Positions 1 through 8,440 of a stretch of 11,564 bases of DNA are shown in pieces; position 1 is the stretch's first letter; each line of letters starts with the position of its first letter. The notes below the pieces were generated by a model. That model did no database searches, was not told where the DNA came from, and was given only the letters and a program-made list of their open reading frames with translations. Position numbers and translations under genes: made by a program. The stretch comes from Diplocarpon mali (lineage: Eukaryota > Ascomycota > Leotiomycetes > Helotiales > Drepanopezizaceae), in NCBI GenBank assembly GCA_024741835.1, contig JAENRP010000042.1, positions 79,312 to 90,875 of the forward strand. The letters run 5' to 3'.

Positions 1-166
1 CCATCCCCCCCTTGGACTCCCACCAGCCCGGATGGGCTCTCGCCACCGCTCGACCACACCCGCCTCCCTGTCGCACCATTCCCGCATCGTCCGACCGATG
101 TATATCTGCTCCCTCGCCCCGTGATCATTTGACAGACCAAAGAGCCGGCCAGCGCAGCCTCTCACC
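1..166 (+). promoter_or_regulatory. Promoter/5' leader of the coiled-coil protein gene
   Basis: This is the only DNA upstream of the gene inside the window. It is rich in C and CT tracts, as fungal core promoters and leaders often are. A TATA-like TATATCT lies at 101-107, about 60 nt before the start codon. The start codon at 167 sits in CTCACCATGAG, with A at -3, a good fungal initiation context. No transcription start can be read from sequence, and the true promoter probably extends beyond the left edge. The TATA assignment is weak, because one AT-rich heptamer is common by chance. Confidence 0.35.
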
Positions 167-2119
167 ATGAGTCGCCACCGCCACGGGCCGGGGAAACGCA
201 GCGCCGACGCGACGGCGCGCACCAGCACCGCGTCTGCCGTCCGAGGCAAGAGGGTCTCGCCGCCCTTTCCCTCGCCGCAGCACGGCGACGAGTCCCCCCT
301 CACAGCTTCCGGCACCGGCACCGGCACCGCCCTTCCTCGGCATGCGGACGGGACGCCGACGCCGAGAACATCGCCCGCGGCGAGCGAGTACGACAGCCCG
401 CATCCGCCCGCTCGGGCCGTCGGCGACTTCAGCGGCACCCGGCCTCCGCCCGCGGCGCCAGTCCCGCGAGCCAGCCGCGGACCCGGTCCCGGCTCGGGTG
501 TGGAGAAATCGCAGAAGAGGAAAGCTTCCGTCAAGTCGGTGCTCGGCCGACTCTTCGGCCGGAGGCGCAAGAGCAGTCCTCCGCCCGGGAGGGCGGGGCC
601 GGCCGAGCCGCATCGGAGCGTAGGCCACCACGTCCCGCTCGAGACACTTGGATGACTGCTGATCCCCGACCAGGACCCGTCGGTGCGGCAGAGCAGCACG
701 CCGGGCGGCGCGAGCCCCCCCTCGCGCGCGGCGGCGGGGCCGATAGACGAGTTCAACCGCGCCCTCCGATCGCACAGCATCGTCGCCGAGGACCTGCGCC
801 CCTACACCGGCCCCGAGCGCGAGAGGCACCGCGCGGCGGCGGCCCCCGGCGCCAGCCCGCGCCGAACCAGGAGGGCCACGACGCCGAGCCGCATCTGGCT
901 GCCGGATCCGCGGAGAGGCCATGGGCAGGATTGGTCGGGGGGCCTCTCGCCCCGACCCGCGAGTAGCCACGCGCGGGGCATCACGGACGGGGCGGGGGCC
1001 GACGCCGCTCCGACCGCGCGAGGTGCCGTCACCAGCAGGAGCGTCGCCCAGCGGCGCTCGCGGAGTCACGGGGAGCTGCAGGACGCCGCGCGGAGACGCG
1101 GCGTGTCGAGGCGGCGGAGCGACGAGATCCGGTACGGGCGGGAGAGTCACGATCCCGGGCTGCTGTCGCCCATGTCCTCCAACCGGCCCGAAACCGACGA
1201 GCCCGTGCCGGACGACGGGGAGGATCCCCATGGCGAGCACGTCCTGCCCCCCGAGCCGTTCACCTTTGACCTGGCCGGGATGAAGATCACTCAAGCCGCC
1301 AGCCTGGAGCAGCGGGTTCAGCAGCTCGAGGGGCGCGTGTGGCACCTGGAGCGGGCCGTGTCCCGCATGCGACCCGACGGGCCGCTCCAGCTCCCAGCTC
1401 CTCCCGAGCGGGGCGCCGCGAGATACCGCAGCCGCTCCGGGACGCGACCGGCCACGCGGCAGTCGGCCGCGTCCGTCCCGAGACCCCACCGGTCCCGAGA
1501 TCCCCTGGCCCGGAGCGACGTCGTCGACCCCAGCACCCAAGGGAGCCAGCTGCGATCTGCGTCTCGCGGGAGCAGCCGACCGTCGCGGCCCTCGACACCC
1601 ACGCATGTCTCGCCGCCCCCGGACCCGATTGCGTCCGCGAGCGGGGTCCGCGCGGAATGGGCCCCTCCCGGCTCGGCACGTCCGCTGTCTACCCCCGCCA
1701 CCGTCCGTCGGATGCCCTCCGGTCCTCTCGCGCGACCGACCGAGGAGCCCCTCACCGGCGGGCACTACAACGCCCTCGCCACCATGATCGTCGCCGAGCA
1801 GCGCGCGCGCCAGCGGCTGGAGTCCATGGTCCTGGGCCTCCAGCAGCAGATCCACACGGTGCTCGTAGCCGGCGCTGCCGACGGGCCCGGGGGCGCGGAT
1901 TTCTCTGGCTTCGAGCACGACGCCGGGAGCGACGACGGTCGCGTCGTCTGCGACGGCCGCGAAGAATTCCGCACCCCGCCCGCGGGGCGGCCCCCGTTCG
2001 AGGACGCGATTTTCGGCGAGGTGCCGGGCCGGGCTGCGGACGAGACGAGCGCCCCGAGGACGCTGAGTCTGAGCCAGATCACGATGGGCCGCCCACCCCA
2101 GCCGAGCCGGCATGCATAG
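167..2119 (+). CDS. Conserved uncharacterised filamentous-fungal protein, disordered with two coiled coils; two exons (167-619 and 674-2119)
   Basis: The spliced product is 632 residues, ending at TAG 2117-2119. I know of no function and no accepted symbol. I recognise the pattern from memory as a family of hypothetical proteins widespread in filamentous ascomycetes. Landmarks in order: a basic motif around 123-137 (KSVLGRLFGRRRKSS); EFNRALRSHS near 177-186; RRATTPSRIW 217-226; GLSPRPASSHARG 241-253; RRSRSHGELQ 278-287; RRSDEIRY...DPG about 298-313; AGMKITQAASLE 352-363. The last runs into a coiled coil with L362, L369, L376, M383 and V366, V373, V380 in heptad register. A second coiled coil spans about 516-547 (L519, M522, A529, L533, M536, L540). 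The C-terminus has an EFRTPP motif near 581 and TLSLSQITMGR 614-624. The linkers are rich in R, S, P, A and G and are probably disordered. No signal peptide or membrane segment is seen. Family members, as I recall them, have W where this protein has G306, and a longer PFNFG-like stretch before AGMKI, so this copy looks divergent. A cytoskeletal, scaffold or signalling role is conceivable but not shown. Confidence 0.88.
620..673 (+). other. Predicted 54-nt spliceosomal intron
   Basis: The frame opened at 167 meets an in-frame TGA at 653-655, yet family-like sequence resumes in the same frame about 20 nt later. The simplest explanation is an intron with donor GC|GTAGGC at 620, a CTGAT branch element (CTRAY-type) at 658-662, and acceptor ACCAG at 669-673. 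The branch A at 662 is 11 nt from the acceptor. The length and signals are typical of filamentous fungi. The intron is phase 0 and a multiple of three, so only the TGA reveals it. A later AG at 690-691 would also keep frame, removing six more codons. The alternatives are a true premature stop or a sequencing error, both less likely given the splice signals. Confidence 0.8.
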
Positions 2120-2985
2120 CACGGTTGCTCGGCTGTCGCTGGGTCCGGGCTACACGATGCGTCGTTCAGGTGTGCGCCCGTCCCCGGTCGTCATCAGCCG
2201 AGCGAGACGGTGTGGGCGTTGCGGCGGCCGCGGTCGGGACGATGGTCGGGATCCACGGCTCGGGCTCGCGAGGCTCGCGGCCCGGGAGGGAGCCTGCTCT
2301 TGCGTCTCCCGACCCGAAGAGTCGGCCGAGCACCGACTCGGTCCGGATCCTCGGAGGTTACTTCCCTCGAGCTGTCCACCTTTGCCGGTGTCGTCCTGCG
2401 CGGGCTCGTGGATGCTCCGCGAGAGATGCCACTCAGATCACCACCGCCCACCCTGGCCGCCGTCGGCCTCGGGTGCTGTCCGGCCCCCCGCCCCGGCTGG
2501 ATCCCTCCCCGACCCCACCTGCGCTGGTGAGCGCGCGGAGTGCTCCGTCGCGGGTCCCGGCTCGCGCGCACACGCCACCCCCGACCCACGGACTGGGTGA
2601 CCTGAGTCGGGCGAGAGGCCTCGCGCGGACTCTCTCGCGCCGGGTGGAGGTCTGACACTGGGAGAGAGCGAGCAGTCCGGCTCCGAGTCTTGCAGTGGCG
2701 GGAAGAGACCCAGAGGCGATTGGAGAACGTCGAGGGCCCGGCGAGACGGGGACTCGGCCGAGCGAAGCCCGGGATGCTCTTGGGTATCGGCACATCTCGC
2801 ATCACTCGGAGAAGAAGGCCAAGGTGGCATACCCGTCGGGATCGGAATCGACACGGACGGCCTCGGGGATCCACTTGTCACGTACTGGAGCATGGTTCGA
2901 CCGAGAATGTGACTGTTTTGAGAAGCATCGGCGCCGCGGTACCTGCGAACTATGGGTCGGCAAGCAGGTAGGATGGTAGGACTGG
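2120..2985. other. GC-rich downstream region, no recognised gene
   Basis: This stretch follows the stop codon directly and keeps a high GC content. Long frames are open on both strands, for example the plus frame to 2655 and a minus frame 2194-2874, but their products are Arg/Pro/Ser-rich and contain no motif I recognise. Overlapping open frames on both strands are expected at this GC level. Part of it is presumably the 3' UTR of the upstream gene. No AATAAA-like polyadenylation signal is evident, though fungi often lack one. An unrecognised exon cannot be excluded. Confidence 0.5.
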
Positions 2986-3235
2986 TTGAGGTCTAGACTG
3001 CGTGCGCGACACGTCGCTAGGTGGTGGGTGGTGGCTCGGAAAGGCTTGGATGTGTGAGGGTGTCAGTGGGTGGGTGTGTAGGTGGGCGGGTCTATGTGTA
3101 GCAGCGAGCGGGTAGGTGTGTGTGTATATATGTGTATATATATGTATGTATAACCCAGACAACACGGTCTACATACGTGGGTATGAGTACAAGTAGGTCT
3201 CTACACATCATACACATGTATACAAGTAGGTGGAC
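2986..3235. repeat. GT-rich / TG-TA simple-sequence block
   Basis: The plus strand is enriched in G and T (GGTGGGTGG, GTGGGTGGGTGTGTAGG, GGTGGGCGGG), then passes into alternating TG/TA sequence at about 3113-3152 (GTGTGTGTGTATATATGTG). After that an 11-bp word, TACAAGTAGGT, occurs twice (3188-3198 and 3221-3231). Four GGG runs at 3068-3090 make a marginal quadruplex motif, with one 9-nt loop. Short frames across it, rich in Tyr/Ile/His/Thr, are products of the dinucleotide pattern. This is ordinary slippage-prone intergenic DNA and marks the end of the first GC-rich block. Confidence 0.75.
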
Positions 3236-3980
3236 GGGTATCGACGGAAACACCCACCCACCCAAGCAGCAGCCCAGGACACGAGAAGAAACAACAGGCA
3301 CCCACGCCCCCCTTTCCCAAGCTCCCCAGCCGACAAGCACAAGCGAGAGAAAGGCCCCCGTCGCCGCTCACTCGGCTCTTGGAGGCTTCCTCGAAGCATC
3401 GACGGGTGATGGAGGATCTCGGAGATGGGTAGCGGCCCGTCGTCTCCCGCCTCGGTGCTCCGTGCCGATGCCGAGAACGCCCGAGTCCGTCCGGCGCAGC
3501 TGCCGACGCGGCAGGATTCTCTCCGAGGCTGCGACGCCGGGATCCCGCCCTGTCGGCTGCGGAGGACCCGAGAGCCAGATCCAGCCCGGGCTTCTCGGAG
3601 GCGGTGGATTGATGGTGCGTGGTACTCGTCTCTCTCGTGATGCGCCTCGGCGGGGGACCTCGACCTCGGCGCAAACGAAGAAGCTGGACAGCCCTCCTGG
3701 GGCGCGGCTCTCGCTATCTGTCCGCATGGATCCAGCCTGCCTAGGACCTCGAGCGGATAGCCCTCGGCCGAGGTGTAGGCTGGGCTCTTGTCAGAGGAGG
3801 GCAGGGCCGGTAGGTATACTCGAATCAAGATAAACCCAGGCACTTTTTTCCTACCAGTTCTTGCACGCGACCCACCTAGGGCGCTCTCCGCTTACGCGAC
3901 ACAGGTTAGAACCAGTACAGCATCTGCAGACAGAGAACAGCATCCCGCTCTCTGGGTCGCAGGCAAGCAAGTATATCCTG
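3236..3980. other. Unique GC-rich DNA, no recognised gene
   Basis: Moderately GC-rich, non-repetitive DNA. Frames of 70-240 codons are open on both strands (for example plus 3120-3833 and minus 3208-3843). They overlap one another, start inside simple repeats, and encode no motif I recognise. I see no tRNA, rRNA, transposase or reverse-transcriptase signature. A diverged pseudogene would not be detectable by eye. Confidence 0.45.
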
Positions 3981-4980
3981 GAAACGGTGCCGAGGGGGTG
4001 GGCTCGCTCTGGGCGCCTCGTGCTAGGACAAGCCCTCTTGACCCAAAGGCGACGATATTCTTCCTCGCACCAAACGTCTTTTTCTCCTCCTTTACGTAGC
4101 CTCGTTAGCCATACCCTATACGACCTAATTAAGAAACGCTCCAGTTGTATTATAATCTATATAAAGCGATCCGTATAAGAGACTCCTTGCCGTTTCCTGC
4201 CCCGTGCTCGGGCTCTGCCTGCTCCCTGAGAGGGGAGTATCCTTCAATACCTTGGGTGGAAAAGAGGCGCTCCAGGTCCTGGTCTTGGACGTCATCTCAG
4301 GGGTGCCTTGGGCCTAGCCTGCCTCTCCTGTCCTTGGCTGCGAAGGCCTCATTGTCCGACTGCGGCTGTCTGTTTGCCTGGCAAGCGTCTTGCGACTCGT
4401 TCGCAGCTATTCGACCCCGACCCTTCTTGTCAGCTTGTATGAGCTCTCTCATGCGTCCTTCTCCGCTGCTCTACGACCATCACCTGCCTTCATCCTGCTT
4501 CCAACTATCATCCGACTATTGCAGTAGTTCTAGGTGTAAAGGTACAATCCGGACTCGACCTGTCCGGCTCTTGCACAGAGCGTAGCCGCGAGGCGATCCT
4601 CGGGTCACGGGACGAGGCTTCGGTTCTGCAGTCTGCGGACCAGCATACATGCCATCAGTAACCGCAGGCAAGGTCGAACGTAGAAGGGTGTATAGAGAGG
4701 GGGTCCCCGGATTCTCTACTCCTCCAATACACCGACCAGAGTGCTTGTATCTCCCCAAACGCAGAATGTCATCTCTGCAATAGCGGGACTTGATCTCCCC
4801 TGCACAGTCTGAAGAGCCAGGGTATGGGAACCCCGCGTGGTGCTCCCGTTCTCTCGTCGAGCATCTTCTCTGTAGGGCCGCTCTGGTTATAGCCCTTTGT
4901 GTCGACTTGGCCCTTGAGGAGAGTCTCTAATAGCTATAGAGCTGTAGAGTATACGCCCTCTCTGTCTGTACTTATACTGA
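3981..4980. other. Mixed-composition DNA, no recognised gene; isolated TATA element
   Basis: GC content falls here, with an AT-rich patch at about 4100-4185 that holds a strong TATA-box match, TATATAAAG, at 4158-4166. A plus frame of 146 codons (4145-4585) begins upstream of that element and encodes a Ser/Leu/Cys-rich product with no known motif, so I do not call it a gene. The 12-bp word GGACTTGATCTC at 4786-4797 recurs at 5855-5866, which may be chance or a trace of an old duplication. The block could be a decayed retroelement, but I found no coding motif or paired LTRs to support that. Confidence 0.4.
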
Positions 4981-5353
4981 GCTGCTATGTTCTTTTGTAT
5001 TTGTTTTCGAGCTTGCTGTTTTTTTATGTCGTTTTATTAAGCTACTGTGTTCTTTTGTATCTGCTTTCGAGCTTGCTGTTATTTATGTCGTTTTATTAAG
5101 CTACTGTGTTCTTTAATCTTTGTTTTTAAGCCTTTCTGGTTTTTTATGCCTTTTTACTAAGCTACTATGTTCTCTTATATTTGTTTTCCAGCTTTTCTGT
5201 TTTTTATGTATTTTTATTAAGCTACTGTGTTCTTTTATATCTGTTTTCAAGCCTTCTCTTTATCCTATATATATTTTCATTAAGCTAGTATATCCTTTTA
5301 TACCATTATTAAGCTACCGTGTCCTTTATATCTGTTTCAAGCCCTCCCTCTAA
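4981..5353 (+). repeat. T-rich minisatellite, period about 60 bp
   Basis: Successive units each begin with GCTACTGTGTTCTTTT or a close variant and end in TTATTAA. They start at 4981, 5041, 5100, 5161, 5221, 5284 (shortened, 29 nt) and 5313 (about 41 nt). The full units are 60, 59, 61, 60 and 63 nt long. The listed strand is strongly T-rich. Two open frames across the array (4899-5099 and 5120-5353) give Leu/Phe/Ser/Tyr-rich hydrophobic strings. Because the unit lengths shift phase, I read these as repeat artefacts and not membrane proteins. Divergence rises toward the right end, where the units shorten. Confidence 0.9.
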
Positions 5354-5980
5354 TCACAAGCATGCAGATCCAAGTGATCTTCAAGCACGCGAGTAACGGT
5401 TGCACGCGAACGGTATTCATCAAAAGACTAGTACAGAAACCCTACTTCCAAAGCTCTCCAAGAGCCCTAGCCTGGTTCGACTCGTCCCCTCGGCAGCAGA
5501 GCCGTAGCTTCCAGAGAGCAGCAGATGCAGGACAGGACAGACCTCCATCACGCTACGAGAACGTGTCTTGCAGCTCTCGACGACAACCCTTCTCATCGAC
5601 GCCCTCTAGACCCGTTGAAATATCTGCCCTTTCCCTCCCCTCTTGCTCCTCCGCCGTTGGTGTTACGATTGCCTTTTTCCCCTCGGACATCCTCTCGCAA
5701 GCCTCTCCTCTCTTTGCAGGTCCAGACTTACATAACCCGACCGTCTGCAGGTAGAGGGCGAAAGTACCTAGCCTTCATACAAGAGTGTGGAGGAGAGGGA
5801 AGAATTCCGTTCTGGCTTGGTTCGTCCGAGGGGTTGGCGATTTCACAATCAAAAGGACTTGATCTCGGCCGTGCAGGCGCGCCATGCAGGCTCTTACAGC
5901 GTCTGCGAGTGCGTAGGAGATACCCCGGATAAGGGTTGTGGTGTCTCCCGCGGCGGCTGATTGTTCTACGTAGAGATGGA
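5354..5980. other. Unique spacer between minisatellite and satellite, no recognised gene
   Basis: Mixed-composition DNA. Plus frames at 5362-5754 (130 codons) and 5525-5932 (135 codons) overlap in different phases and show no recognisable domain. Two intron-acceptor-like strings, CTCTTTGCAG (5711-5720) and CCGTCTGCAG, occur near 5711-5751, but no matching exons are evident. The word GGACTTGATCTC (5855-5866) repeats one at 4786. The right edge, around 5941-5980, is GC-containing and stops abruptly at the AT-rich satellite. Confidence 0.4.
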
Positions 5981-7132
5981 GAATAGATACGATATATATA
6001 GATATAGTTTTTAAAGATATAAGAATTTATACCTTTAAGCAAGGAGGCAGCAACCTATCCTATATTTTAAATGTAAATAGATACCTTTTCTCTCTTCTCT
6101 TTTAAAGGTAGTATAAGTATAGGAATATATATTTATACTCTATATAATAGCATATTAGGATATTAAGAGTATATACGTTATATATAGATACGGTTTTTAT
6201 AAAGACAAGAGTTTATACCTTTAAACAAAGGCAGCTACCTATCCTATATTTTAAATATAAATAGATACCTTTTCTCTCTTCTCTTTTAAAGGTAGTATAA
6301 GGGTAGGAATATATATTTATGGTCTATATAATAGCATATCAGAATATTAAGAGTATATACGCTATATATATATATAGATACGGTTTTTATAAAGATAAGA
6401 ATTTATACCTTTAAGCAAAGCGGCAGCTATTTATCCTATATTTTAAATATAAATAGATACCTTTTCTCTCTTCTCTTTAAAAGGTAGTATAAGTATAAGA
6501 ATATATTTATATTCTATATGATCGCATATTAGGATATTACTAGTATTTACGCTATATATAGATATAGTTTTTAAAGATATAAGAATTTATACCTTTAAGC
6601 AAAGAGGTAGCTACTTATCCTATATTATAAATGTAAATAGATACCTTTTCTCTCTTCTCTTTTAAGTGTAGTATAAGTATAAGAATATATATTTATATTC
6701 TATATGATCGCATATTAGGATATCGAGAGTATATACTATATATATAGATACAGTTTTTATAAAGATAAGAATTTATACCTTTAATAAGGCAGCTACTTAT
6801 CCTATATTTTAAATGTAAATAGATACCTTTTCTCTCTTCTCTTTTAAAGGTAGTATAAGTATAGGAATATATATTCATATTCTATACAATCGCATATTAG
6901 GATATTAAGAGTATATACGCTATATATATATAAATACGGTTTTTACAAAGGTAAGAATTTATACCTTTGATAAGGCAGCTAACTATCTTATATTTTAAAT
7001 ATAAATAGATACCGTTTCTCTCTTCTCTTTAAAAGGTAGTATAAGGGTAGGAATATATATTTATATTCTATATAATAGCATATTAGGATATCGAGAGTAT
7101 ATACGCTATATACGCTACGTATAAATACGGTT
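5981..7132. repeat. AT-rich tandem satellite, about 6.2 copies of a ~186-bp unit
   Basis: The marker ACCTTTAA/ACCTTTGA recurs at 6031, 6217, 6407, 6591, 6777 and 6963, giving spacings of 186, 190, 184, 186 and 186 bp. Each unit holds in order: a TTTTATAAAGATAAG-like stretch, TTTATACCTTTAA, a GGCAGCTACTTATCC-like stretch, TTTTAAATGTAAATAGATACC, a pyrimidine tract TTTCTCTCTTCTCTTT identical in all six copies, GGTAGTATAAG, a long TA-rich stretch, GCATATTAGGATAT and GAGTATATACGC. Most differences between copies are C/T or G/A transitions, with TA-run length changes. This fits RIP followed by drift, although some CpA sites remain. Stops occur in every frame, so it is non-coding. Centromeric, subtelomeric or other heterochromatic DNA are the natural settings. 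Confidence 0.95.
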
Positions 7133-7184
7133 CCATAGAGAGAAGAGGGTTCGCACCTCCGCTCGGTTGGTCGCTCTATATCCT

Positions 7185-7216
7185 GTCTCTTGAATATTCA
7201 GTCTCTTAAATATTCA
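7185..7216. repeat. 16-bp direct duplication at the satellite's right flank
   Basis: GTCTCTTGAATATTCA (7185-7200) is followed at once by GTCTCTTAAATATTCA (7201-7216), with one G-to-A difference. It lies about 50 bp beyond the last satellite copy. It may be a replication-slippage product or a short target-site-like duplication. Confidence 0.8.
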
Positions 7217-8220
7217 TGCATACCCTTGACCTTTCGTCTCTTGGCGTACGAGGCAGTCTAGGGGGAGGGATACGTGTGTCTACGTTCCCAGTGGTGGCAT
7301 TGATCTTGGGCAGCCTTGGGAAGGTGGTCTGGCGTAGTCGATCATGGGAATCCGACGCGTGCGGACTGGCCTTGCGAGCGAGTGGGGATGAAGTTGAAGA
7401 AGGGGTGAAGCTTACAAGTTCTTGTCCGTCGTCGGACGGGTATCCAGGTGACCGTCCGGATATGCGTCTCGCTTCAGCCATCTTGGACGACGAGCCGTTG
7501 CGCAGGTACAGCCTCCAGCGCGCAGAGGGAGAGGGTACGGAGCTGGGCAGGCCCGCGATCTATGGCCAAGGCTGGCGTGCGAATTCCGCAGACATGGTCC
7601 CAAGCAAGAGCATTACTCATGTCCTGTTCCCTTTGCAGGTGCCAAACGTTAAACTCCATGTTCGATCCACGACCCCTCGTGGGAGCTCGCTGCGCAGCAC
7701 CCGACCCGACCTCGGAAAACCTCGCACTCCCCCTCTCGCCCGCTGCTCCCCTCCTCACCCACGCCCTCGGTGCTTCTGACTTTCAGCGCGAGTCCCAAGA
7801 ACTTAGAGCTCCAGCGTGGGTGACTGCGAAGCCTAAAACACGAACACCAGCGCGCATCTCGGGGGCCAGCTCGCATCTGAGAGGTGTGTGATACCGCACG
7901 GCGCGAGCGACAGCAGCAATACCAATCCTTCTATTGACAGCCTTGCCGGGTTACCTGCCCGTAGACTCCCAGCTCCGCATCCGGGCTTCAGACGGAGGAG
8001 AGGAGAGGATGCGAGGCCACCACCGCCGACAGGAGCCCTACCGACGCTGTCCTCGTCGAGACCCGGGACTCGTGAGGCGCGGAGGGGAAATAATTCATTC
8101 GAGGCGTCTGCGTCCGGCCATCCTCCGTCTTGCAATGCAGAGCGACGTGCGAGGGCAGGCCAGGAGAGGGTAGAGGATTTGATGGTAGGAGGAATGGCCG
8201 AGGCGCAGCAGAATGAGCGT
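7217..8220. other. GC-rich DNA, no recognised gene
   Basis: GC content rises sharply after the satellite. The best plus frame is 7216-7779 (187 codons), starting MHTLDLSSLGVRGSLGGG. It has no motif I recognise and competes with frames 7448-7891 and 7888-8535 in other phases. An acceptor-like pyrimidine tract, CTGTTCCCTTTGCAG, ends near 7639, so a spliced gene is possible, but I could not find a matching donor and conserved exon pair. No transposon or RNA gene signature is seen. Confidence 0.4.
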
Positions 8221-8232
8221 TCTGAAACATGC

Positions 8233-8262
8233 CTGCTGCTGCTGCTGCTGCTGCTCCTCCTC
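8233..8262. repeat. (CTG)7(CTC)3 trinucleotide repeat
   Basis: Seven CTG triplets (8233-8253) run directly into three CTC triplets (8254-8262), followed by a CCCCCTCCCCC tract. The repeat gives Leu runs on the plus strand and Gln runs on the minus strand. In the absence of a recognised gene I treat it as a non-coding microsatellite. Confidence 0.9.
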
Positions 8263-8355
8263 CCCCTCCCCCTTCTGCGCCTCTGCCTCGCCAGGCACAC
8301 CGCGTTCGATGGGCAAATGGATGGAAAGCTGGGAAGGTGCTGGTGGCAAGTCTGC

Positions 8356-8440
8356 ACGTATGCAAGTGTGCAAGATGTAAGTGTGCAAGATGCAGGTATG
8401 CAAGTATGCAAGTACGCATACGTGCATGCACGCATGCATG
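8356..8440. repeat. TGCAAG-type minisatellite with palindromic tail
   Basis: Two 15-bp units (GTGTGCAAGATGTAA 8366-8380, GTGTGCAAGATGCAG 8381-8395) are followed by two copies of GTATGCAA (8396-8411), and then by GCAT/ATGC alternations including GCATGCACGCATGCATGG. The array is short and degenerate. Open frames across it, with His/Cys/Thr/Leu repeats, are artefacts of the unit. Confidence 0.8.

Noticed and set aside
125..2122. 665-codon minus-strand frame opposite the coiled-coil gene
   Set aside because: It is the antisense shadow of a very GC-rich gene. Its product is Arg/Gly/Ala-rich without motifs, while the plus strand carries family-like motifs in order and a splice-consistent structure.
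1339..2655. 438-codon plus frame overlapping the gene in another phase
   Set aside because: It overlaps the recognised coding exon for 780 bp in a different phase and is Arg/Pro-rich. It is open because of GC content, and no motif is recognised in its non-overlapping tail.
4899..5353. Hydrophobic Leu/Phe/Tyr-rich frames suggesting small membrane proteins
   Set aside because: They coincide with the T-rich 60-bp minisatellite, whose unit lengths (59-63 nt) break phase between copies. Repeats explain them.
5470..5500. tRNA B-box-like GGTTCGACTCG
   Set aside because: The flanking bases cannot form a T-arm stem, and no A box or acceptor stem could be found. Similar GGTTCGA strings at 2894 and 11369 fail in the same way.
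3850..5980. Decayed LTR retrotransposon
   Set aside because: AT-leaning composition, a TATA box and a repeated 12-mer (4786 and 5855) hint at it. I found no paired LTRs, primer-binding site, or reverse-transcriptase or integrase motifs, so it is not annotated.
5981..7132. CRISPR-like array
   Set aside because: The whole 186-bp unit is repeated without unique spacers, the context is eukaryotic, and there are no cas genes.
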